A stretch of 64,000 nt of DNA from Phlebotomus papatasi (Eukaryota; Arthropoda; Insecta; Diptera; Psychodidae). The stretch spans positions 62,692,712 to 62,756,711 of the forward strand of contig NC_077224.1 of NCBI RefSeq assembly GCF_024763615.1. The letters are read 5' to 3'. This document shows positions 11,251 through 20,300 of this stretch, piece by piece; the first letter of the stretch is position 1; every line of letters starts with the position of its first letter. A model generated the notes under the pieces. That model saw only the letters and a program-made list of their open reading frames with translations. It was not told the DNA's origin and did no database searches. Made by a program: the position numbers and the translations under genes.

Positions 11251-11627
11251 TTTGAAATTTTACTAAAATTTATTACTATAAAATAAACTTAAATTAAATT
11301 TTGATTACTTCTATCTCAAACACTTAAATCCGGAACATGCAATTAAAACATCCACGGTGCGATATAATCAGTTATTGCATACGTTATCATATCATTTATG
11401 CACTCTTTCAGAGATGATAAAAGCATAGAGCAACCTTGTTACCACATCATATTCAATCATCCTGCTGAAAGCATTTTATCTCAAAAAGCTCAAAAAAATC
11501 TATAAAGAGCGTCAATTTTGCTCAATTAAACTTCAATTTGCACCAAGTTTTTGTACAGAGACTTCATGATTATTTTCACGTTAATTTCTCTCCTTTTCAT
11601 TGCAATTTCACCCTTTTCTCGTTACAG
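11251..11627. other. Intron 3' end leading to the first TMTC3 exon in the window
   Basis: AT-rich sequence ending in a pyrimidine-rich tract (CACCCTTTTCTCGTTACAG) that forms the acceptor for the exon at 11628. No upstream exon of the gene was found anywhere from 1 to 11627. Confidence 0.7.
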
Positions 11628-11743
11628 GTTGGAAACATTTGTTCCTCTCCAGTATTTTCGTTGGGACGGCTATGTTGTGCAAAGAACAGGGTATTACTGT
11701 TACCGGCGTCTGTGCCATCTATGAAATCTTCGTAGCACAGAAG
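11628..11743 (+). CDS. Tmtc3: TMTC3-like protein, internal exon A (KEQGITV motif)
   Basis: The exon is bounded by TTACAG/GT and AAG/GTAAGA. It encodes 38 full codons after two bases of a split codon: a hydrophobic helix HLFLSSIFVGTAML, then CKEQGITVTGVCAIYEIF. The KEQGITV signature after a membrane helix is a hallmark of TMTC proteins, multi-pass ER membrane proteins with a GT-C-like N-terminal half and a lumenal TPR tail. TMTC1-4 are linked to O-mannosylation of cadherins. The exon ends in phase 0, which matches the next exon at 29425. Roughly the first 200 residues expected for the family (several membrane helices) must be encoded upstream and outside the window. A 17.7-kb intron follows. 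Confidence 0.92.
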
Positions 11744-12264
11744 GTAAGACATAACTCAAGAATATTCATTATATCCTCAGCCAATCATTAACCTTCGAGT
11801 ATTTATAATTCGTCCGAAAATCTATATACGCTCTATACGCTGAATGTAGCACGATTTTTAATGCAATTTATCGCATTTGTTAATTGGACCGAACTGATGG
11901 AATTATTTTCATTGGTTCTTTAATTCTTATGCACCACCGTAAATCCTAGTGGGATTTATTTAGTCATGATGTTGGGATTTAGTCACTGTGTTTCATTACC
12001 CATGTAGATTAATGGTGGAAATATTTTATATATACCTTTTTTGACGATAAATTAGTCACAAAGTTTTATAATTTTCTCATTTTAATTGGCCCATTACTTT
12101 GCATCCATTTACCCAAAATTAAATCATGCACTTGTGAGTAATTAATAAAAATTTATCATAGTAATTTTCACCAAAAAAAACCAAAAATGGAAACTATTTT
12201 TCCATTTGACATTATTAATGAAATAAACATTATCTGTAGCAGAATGAACAGTATTTTGGTAATA

Positions 12265-12460
12265 GGGGGAAGTGGGGTACTTTTCAAACTGAAGCACCTT
12301 TGAAATTGGTTTTTTTGCCTATTTTAAATAAAATTGAGCCTTATCAAGATATAATTTAGCTGCACAAATCCATTGAGAAGCTAAATTACATTATGATATG
12401 GTTCAATTACATTTAAAAATAGGAGAAGAATCCCAATTTCAAAGGTGCCCCACTTCCCCC
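12265..12460. mobile_element. MITE copy 1, GGGGGAAGTGGGG ends (TA flanks)
   Basis: TA is followed by GGGGGAAGTGGGGTACTTTT. The right end CAAAGGTGCCCCACTTCCCC is its inverted partner and is followed by TA. The inner words CCTATTTTAAAT and ATTTAAAAATAGG, and TATCAAGATATAATTTAGC against CTAAATTACATTATGATAT, extend the inverted symmetry across most of the element. No coding sequence. It is the same family as 13877-14056. Confidence 0.75.
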
Positions 12461-13876
12461 TAATGGCCAGTAAAATATTCACTTTGTCACAAAATAAAAA
12501 AATGGGTAAAAACAGCTTAAGAATGCTCGAACTCGTGAATAAGTTACCTTATCCTAAACGTACACGCATTATTAATTAGGATAAAAATTTATTATTCCGT
12601 AAAAACTAGTGTTGTCCTGGGTCTCTGAACAATCAATTATGCGGTCTCCAAAACCCAGGAAATGGAGCTCGAAATGCCTTTTCATGGCATTTCAAAGACA
12701 GTCCCTTCTTAACAGGAACTCTGTCTTTTCGATCTCATTCTAATCGGGGGAATTTTAAATTATGACGGTTAAATTTTTTAAAAGAACTGACTTCTGCACT
12801 TTAAATAATCAATTGGAACTTGTCAGGGATATCAAAACTTAGAAACCAAAGTTATTCCTAAACAGGGTAAATTAAGCTAATACAAAACCTGCTCCAAATG
12901 GAAAATTTTTGCTACTCCAAATAGAAACGTCATTGTTTTCATGACAAATACAGTACTAAATTACTATATTTATATATTTTCTATACCACAGTTTCATTAT
13001 TTAGTTAATTTTGCTCTAAATAAAGCGAAAATCCAACCATATTCACAAATTTTAATTTGTTAATTTCTCAGAAAAATTAAAAGTGTACCTTTTCACCATC
13101 TAATTTTTCATCGATCGACCATGTTTTCCAATGAAAAACACAATGAAGTGACTGTTATTTATTCGTTTTTTTTAACATTTATGTCATATTTCTGGCTAAT
13201 TTTAGTTAAAATAAGTTCTAATCTTTATTATTAGCGGTACGTGAAGTTTTCAAATGAAATAATTACCTATTTCGTGAACAAAAAGGATTTTTCTGAAGTG
13301 TCTGCAAATGTTTCAACAGGAAACACAGGAAATATGATTTTTTTTAAATAGGTTTTCTTATTATCTCAGATGAGAAAGGAAAAAAGAACAAAAATAAGAA
13401 CAAATCCTACACTCAAGAGCAACTCAACAAGGTTTTGGAAGCCTTTCGTCGCGATTTCACTCACACTGTTTGTCTCCAATTAGAAACTTTCCCTTGTCTC
13501 CATTTGGATTAATATGTTCCCAATAGAAGCATTTTACACTCGCGTATTTCTCTTGTATTTAAGAAGTTTTCAAATTATATCTAAGGAATTTTTACTAAAC
13601 AGTAACATTCTAGAAGAGTTAAGGAGCAATTTTATGTAATTCTCCTCAGAAAAAAATATGAACTTATTGTGTTGAATTTTCTGTCAAAGTTAAAGCGTCT
13701 GGAAATGGTTTTGAATTAGGACATTTACCCTAGTTGACAAATTAGCTCTCTAGAGCCTTTATCACTTTTGACCTTGTAAAACCGTTATTAGGAATGGTAC
13801 AAGGTCATCACACAAAATCCGGAAAAAGATATTTGAAAATGGTGGGGTAGTTTCAACCCGGTGATGTTTTCGTATA

Positions 13877-14056
13877 GGGGGAAGTGGGGCACCTTTGAAA
13901 TTAGAATTTTTACCTATTCTTAAATGTAATTGTGCCATATCGCGATATAATTTGACTGCACAAACAGATTGAGAAGCTAAATTATATCACGATAAGGCTG
14001 AATTTTATTTAAAAATAGGTGAAAAATCCCAATTTCAAAGGTGCCCCACTTCCACC
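13877..14056. mobile_element. MITE copy 2, GGGGGAAGTGGGGC ends (TA flanks)
   Basis: The left end is GGGGGAAGTGGGGCACCTTT after TA. The right end is TTTCAAAGGTGCCCCACTTC followed by CACC and TA. The interior (CCATATCGCGATATAATTTG ... AAATTATATCACGATAAGGC) is clearly related to the copy at 12265 but differs at many bases, so the two copies were inserted independently or are old. Confidence 0.75.
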
Positions 14057-15469
14057 TAACTCATTTACCAAATGTTTATGAACTAAATTCAATCTAACTG
14101 AGCCCAAATAGTTCCTCTCGAATATTGACTATGTGGCATACTACAAAATGGCTACAAAATATTTCTCATTAATTCGAAATCCATGCATGAGTGAACAGCC
14201 CTTCTCTCCCTAAGCATTTTCTATATGTTTAGTAAAATACCTGTTATTCGTATGGGAAAGAGCTAGGTGAAGGAATAATCAAGGTCAATTTCAATTATGT
14301 TATTATTATTATTTAATTGGTCAATTTAATTATGTTAACGCAGACATATGGAGAGCAAGTTCCAGAAAACCCGAAGCTGCTATCTCTAACCGTTTTTAAT
14401 TTAAGTATGGTCGCATAGACAGACAGATAAAATTTGGTCAAAAACAAAATTAAAAATTAAATGATTAGTGGACTCTAATTTCAGTTTGTAATTAATGCAC
14501 TGGTAAATTAATTTAGGCAAGACCACCCAATGTGTTGATTGGTAGAGTACTTGTACCAAGAAAAGCATTTAGATGAAAATTAAGGGGTTATAGGAAACTA
14601 TTTTTTTAATTTCAGTTGATTAAAGTAAATCCTATAAATTAATTTAAAACACAGTTTTGATTTTTAGTTCAAATAAATCAGAAGAAACTTTGTTTGAGTG
14701 GTTTTCAGGGGTAAATCTTCAGTGAGAACTCAATTACCACTGAAGACTTTGTAAGGGAAATGAGAAAAGAATATGGGATTGGGGTGAAAAATGAAGTGAT
14801 GTGTTCAAGAATTACTATCAATAGGGGTATGAGGATGGTGGAAAAAGTTAGTCTTGAGTGAAATTGACAGTTTTAAAGTGTGAGAATGAGGGAAAATTAG
14901 CAAATTCCAAAAGTTCAAACACTACACAAACTTTCCTCTCATTTTCCTCCAATGCAATTTATGTAATTTATTGAATTTCCTTAGAATTGCACCAAACGTG
15001 AGAATTGTTCCAGTCTTTTATGCATTCTGAGTTATTGGAATACAGTGTTGGGAGTTGGGGTTGATTGAGACTTTCGTTTCATGTGAAATTTATTACTTTA
15101 TAGCTTTTCACACTCCTGTGTCGGGGAAGGTTTCTTGGTTGGTTCATGGTTGGTACAAACTACAAGAAGTTACTATTTCTTCAATTATGCAAAATATATA
15201 AACATTTTTTTATAATGTGTGAAGGTCACAATAACTTTGGTATCTTGAATTAAATAGGGTTTTATTCTCCGGTTAATCGTAGATGTTTTACTACAAAATA
15301 CAAAATTTTGAGTTAAATTTCTCTCTATGTACAGATGCTCCAAGTGTAGCACTATTATTATATTTATCTTTGGATGACAATAGCAATACTTGCATCAACT
15401 TATGATATTAACATTTACCCTATTTTGATTTTCAATATAATGCACGCTATATAATACGTATACATAGTT

Positions 15470-15473
15470 ATTA
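15470..15473. repeat. Left copy of the 4-bp target site duplication ATTA
   Basis: ATTA directly precedes the TG of the 5' LTR, and the same four bases follow the CA of the 3' LTR at 24398-24401. Four bases is the usual staggered cut of gypsy/errantivirus integrases. Five-base flanks do not match. Confidence 0.85.
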
Positions 15474-15635
15474 TGTTGCAAACCCCTTGCAACTTTCTTC
15501 CCATATTCCAGTCCCACCTTCTTCCCACTCCATTCCTTACTCCAATTTCCCTCATTCACTAATTTAATATATTGACAATTGAATAAAAATTTAGTCTTGC
15601 ACAACCAGCCGCATCATTCACTTCGTTGGGCTACA
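15474..15635 (+). repeat. 5' LTR (162 bp)
   Basis: It runs from TGTTGCAAACCCC to GTTGGGCTACA and is identical to 24236-24397. The first half is C/T-rich. An AATATATTGACA stretch could serve as a weak TATA-type element (about 15568). AATAAA lies at 15582-15587, followed by GTCTTGCACAACC, a plausible R region. It is short compared with the several hundred bases usual for gypsy-type LTRs, so promoter signals must be compact or lie in the leader. Confidence 0.92.
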
Positions 15636-15639
15636 TTTT

Positions 15640-15653
15640 TGGTGTTTTCGCCC
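15640..15653 (+). other. Candidate primer binding site, tRNA-Val-like
   Basis: Four T residues after the LTR, TGGTGTTTTCGCCC begins. Compared from memory with the complement of the animal tRNA-Val 3' end (…GGGCGGAAACACCA), 13 of 14 positions agree, and the odd one could be a G-T wobble. Beyond 15653 the match stops. A tRNA gene set from the same genome would settle it. Confidence 0.6.
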
Positions 15654-15767
15654 ATTTCGGATCGATGCAATATATGTGCAATATATGTGTATGAAGTATA
15701 AGAATTTAAATTTAAAGTGATAAGCAAAAAGTGATAGTAGTGAAGTAAAGAAGCAGAAAATTCTTGG

Positions 15768-17396
15768 ATGAAGAAAGGAGGAAAGCAGAATCGGAAGAGT
15801 CTTCATTTGAGAACAAGAGTTGTTGTTATCGAACCAGACAACTCAAGAACTCTTCCCAGAGACGAAGGGACATCATTTGGAACACCAGGACTGTTGGGAA
15901 ACCGCTCAAACTCCATCGCAGGAATAACCCCTCTTTTAGAGGAGATAAGAGATTGGCCTGTTGTCACCACACCAGAATTTCCACGAAGGAATTTATTCAA
16001 CCGGCAAAACACACTTGATTGGGACTTTTCTCCAGCGAGTTCAACGAGGATGCCGCTAAACAGGACACCACCAGAAACCAATCAAGGAGGACTTCTTGGG
16101 AATGGCGGTTGTACTGCAGAAGATTCAACCAACAATACCAGCTCCAACACAGATGGCCCGATGCTGAGCTTCAAAGAGTACTTCAGGAATATTCCCATCC
16201 TTACGGGTGAGCCAAAAGTAGCTTCTATTTTCTTCTCATTATGTGATATAGCTTATTCACGGTACTTCGCGACACCCAATTTTGCCAAAGACCCAGAATT
16301 TATCGGGATTATAGCACTCAAAATTAGCCCAGATATATTTGTGCGCGTGCAAGGCTCAAGCTTTATAAGATATGAAGATTTGAGAACGGAGTTACAAGGA
16401 GCGATCTTTCCCGACTTAAGCATAAATGATTCATTGATAGCTTTGCAAAACCTTACCGCGAAACCGCGTGAAAATTTAAAAGATTTTGCTACACGAGTGC
16501 AGGAAGCTTTGGATGTACTTAATCATGCGTACTCAGCTAATCTTGCGGGAAAAATTACACCCATGATCTTAGAATCAAATACTCGGTTAGCTATTGAAAC
16601 ATTTGGGAATGCTATAAGAAATATTGCTGTACAAATCATGGTAAAATCCCGTCAATTTGATACTTTGCAATCAGCTCTTGTTTTTGCTGAAAATCAAATT
16701 AAAAGAATGCAGCAAGTAGGGAATTATCACCAAGATCCGCAGAACTCTCAAAATCATGGATTGAATAATTTTCAACAAAATTCATATAATCAGGAATCCC
16801 CTCAGGGTATGACCTTTGGTGAGAGAAATAATAATTTCGGTGATGTTCAATACAGAGGAAATGGACGAAATTTTAGAGGACGCAGATGGCGTGGCAGAGG
16901 AAATAATTCAAATCCATGGTCATATTCCACAAGATTTTCCTCACAAGAAAATGGCGCTTTATTTTCTAATCCTTATCAAAATTCATATCAGTCGCCTTTC
17001 CCGAACTTTCAAACGCAAGGAAATTTTCAGAATTCATTCCCTAATACATCTCAGCAGATGAACCATTTTCAGAATCCATTTGTAGGTTCCAATACAAATT
17101 CTTTCCAACAACGTCCGCAGAATCCAACGAATTTTAACAATTCTGGTGGATCAAATTCATTCGCGCAAAGAAATCCAAATGGTTCAATGAGTGTTGATAT
17201 CACTCGGGGGAATAATTCACAAAGTTTCTTTCAACCCCCACTGAATTCCACTTCATTTCCAAGAGGAAATCAATCAATGATCGCACCAAACAGAAATGGA
17301 TCATATTCAGGCGTTAATTTAATCGATTTAGGCCCTCAGTCAGAAGAATCTACTGTGTCAAATGACATGGGAAACTGCGAGGGGTCGGCACCCTAA
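15768..17396 (+). CDS. gag: Gag polyprotein of the errantivirus-type element
   Basis: The protein has 542 codons from an ATG 132 nt after the LTR. It is the structural protein expected to form the capsid and bind genomic RNA. The N-terminal 130 residues are polar and carry several PL/PP words. A capsid-like helical region follows (about 130-310; LKDFATRVQEALDVLNHAY). The C-terminal third is Q, N, F and S-rich, with an arginine-glycine patch NGRNFRGRRWRGRGNN near residues 364-380. There is no CCHC zinc knuckle, so RNA binding probably relies on the RG patch, as in other errantiviruses. Two short upstream frames (starts at 15665 and 15685) lie in the leader. The stop TAA at 17394-17396 overlaps pol by 31 nt. 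The frame is intact. Confidence 0.88.
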   Translation: MKKGGKQNRKSLHLRTRVVVIEPDNSRTLPRDEGTSFGTPGLLGNRSNSIAGITPLLEEIRDWPVVTTPEFPRRNLFNRQNTLDWDFSPASSTRMPLNRTPPETNQGGLLGNGGCTAEDSTNNTSSNTDGPMLSFKEYFRNIPILTGEPKVASIFFSLCDIAYSRYFATPNFAKDPEFIGIIALKISPDIFVRVQGSSFIRYEDLRTELQGAIFPDLSINDSLIALQNLTAKPRENLKDFATRVQEALDVLNHAYSANLAGKITPMILESNTRLAIETFGNAIRNIAVQIMVKSRQFDTLQSALVFAENQIKRMQQVGNYHQDPQNSQNHGLNNFQQNSYNQESPQGMTFGERNNNFGDVQYRGNGRNFRGRRWRGRGNNSNPWSYSTRFSSQENGALFSNPYQNSYQSPFPNFQTQGNFQNSFPNTSQQMNHFQNPFVGSNTNSFQQRPQNPTNFNNSGGSNSFAQRNPNGSMSVDITRGNNSQSFFQPPLNSTSFPRGNQSMIAPNRNGSYSGVNLIDLGPQSEESTVSNDMGNCEGSAP

Positions 17397-20300
17397 CATC
17401 CCCTGTCGACCCTCAATCCTTAGAATATGTTCATCATTATTTAGCGGGAGAGCTTGATAATACACCAATAATTGATGTTTTCACATCCGCAAGCCCCCCA
17501 AATATTCCGCTGAAATTTCTCGTAGATACTGGAGCGAGAAGATCATTCATAAAGAGCTCATGCCTTTTACCAGATACAAAAATTATGTCATCTAATTCAG
17601 TCCCCGTAGGAGGAATTGTCTCTGGAGTCCTCCATACCCTTGGCACATCCACTTTAAGCCTCGGTTTCTATTCTACCAGATTTCTCCCGATTGATTGCCA
17701 AATTCAAATTTTTCCTAAGTGCAATCATATCTATTTTGATGGAATAATCGGTCGAGATTTGTTGCAAGAACTCGATGCATCAATAAATCTCAAATACAGA
17801 CACGTAATTTTCAATAAATTAAATATTTTGGTACCATTTACCTTTGACACGCTGAGTCATTTTAAGAAGATCGAAATGGAAGATGAAAAATGCGACAAGA
17901 AAAATCATGGGATCAAGAAAAACGAATTAAAAACAGAAATGTCTAAAGATACTGAAAATCGCGAAATTGAGAATATAGATTTAATTAGTTTTAAGGATAA
18001 TGATATAGTAGTTAAGGAAATAATGGAAATAAAAGTCTCAAACGACAATGAACCCTCCTCTGGTTCTCATGAAAACAACGGAAATGCACTCTCCACGAGC
18101 TTGCCCAATGACGCAAATAGACATGCAAAAAGTACCGATTTCGCAATTTTCAAAAATGATTTGTCAATCGATCCCTTTCCACAAAAACAAAATGAACCCT
18201 CTTTGAGTTCATCAATTGACGCAAAAGAAAGTTTCCATTACACACATGATTCAGCGCGAGCGCGAAAAGAAGATGACACCGTGAATAATAAAAATTATGC
18301 AATTCGGCCAAAATATACAAAACAAATGGTGTATGCATTGCTGGACAACGTAACACCATATCTCAGGGCAACGACACATAAATTGCCATCTCACTCGTCA
18401 ACGATTATAGAAGTCCCTATTTTAAGTGATGAGGAGGCAGTTTTGTGTTTTGCTCCAGAATTGGGTCACGAGGTTCACATTCCAGACTGTCTTGTATATC
18501 CGCGAAATCACAAAGCAAAAATTTTGATAAGAAATGTGAGTGACGATGAAATCGAGATACCCTCTTTCATCCCACGCACTATTTCACTTAAAAATTATGA
18601 TATTTATCCCGTACAAGATCTGATTGGAAATAATTCAGTTAATGATGAGGATAGGATAGAGAAGATCATGAAGGACGTGAAAATAAATGGCTCTCTCTCT
18701 GCCGATCATCGCGATATATTAAGGAAGATCTTTAAGAAATATCAGAATACCTTTCACTTAAAGGGAGATTTGTTATCCTATACGAAGAGTGAAGAATACG
18801 AAATCAGGACAATGCCTGGCGCAGGCATCGTTAACGAGAAACCGTATAGGTTCCCATTTCATTTAAGATCGGAGGTGAAAAAGCAAATACAAGAGATGTT
18901 GGATAGCGACATTATACAACCCTCTTATAGTCCATTTAATTCACCTGTCTTAATTGTGCCGAAAAGACCTGATTCGGGAGGAAACCCGCGTTATCGAATC
19001 GTGATAGATTTTCGTAAATTAAACGAGATCACGGTCCCGGATACATATCCGATCGGGAATATCGATGATATTTTTGATAGCTTGGGTAAAAGTAGATGGT
19101 TCTCAACATTGGACCTCGCGTCTGGATATTTTCAGATGAAAATCGCAGAATCGAGCAGACCGAAAACCGCTTTCAGCGCTTTGGGCTCACACTTCGAGTT
19201 CAAAAGACTGCCACAAGGGCTTTGTAGTGCCCCTGGTGCATTTTCAAGAATGCTGCGTAATGTTCTTGGGAATCTGTTAGATGGTATATGTATGTCCTAC
19301 TTGGATGACATCATCATCTACTCAGAGACCTTGGAAGACCACTTCTTGAAAATTGCAAAAGTTCTTGAAAGGTTATCGGACTTTAACATTAAGCTGCATC
19401 CAGAAAAATGCGATTTTGCGAAGACTGATCTGATATATCTAGGGTTCCGAATATCAGATAAAGGACTCGCTTGTGATCCTGCTAAAGTTGAAGCTATCGT
19501 GAACTATCCAGCCCCGAAAAACGTCAAAGAGGTTAGATCTTTTATAGGTCTTGCTTCATATTACCGTCGGTTCATACCACAATTTTCGGATCTTGCCTAT
19601 CCCATTACACGTCTAACGAAAAACGATGTACCATTTGAATGGACATCCCTATGCGATAAAAATTTCAAAATTTTGAAAGATAAATTGTGCTCCTATCCAG
19701 TATTACAATTTCCTAATTTTTCGGAATTTTTTACACTATCGACTGACGCGAGTAATCATGCATTAGGTGCGGTCCTATCACAGAATGGACATCCGATATG
19801 TTATGCAAGTCGAATTTTAAGCCCTTCGGAAAAGAATTACTCCACGATAGAGAAAGAGGCGTTAGCAATTTACTATTATTGTAAATATTTTCGAACATAT
19901 TTGCTTGGACGTCCCTTTCTCATTGAAACTGACCATAAGCCACTACAGTGGGTCTATAGTATTAAAGACCCCTGTTCAAGAATATTGAGATGGCGATTGG
20001 CATTACAGGAGTATCAGTATAAAATCGTTTATAAAGCAGGTGCTAAAAATTCAAACGCAGATGCTTTATCGAGAATACCGCAGGATAATCAGGAAAATGT
20101 CAATGTCGTAACACGGGCACAATCCAAATCAGCAAAAATAAGTGCGGTTGACTCATATCCACATTTTTCATCGATAAGAGATATAGATATTCCCAAAGTT
20201 TTGCTGGAAATAAAGTCTGAAAATTTAAAACCGAATCAATCGGGAAATATATTTTATTTTATTCCCGAGGATAGTTGTCCAGATGATTATCCAAATATAG

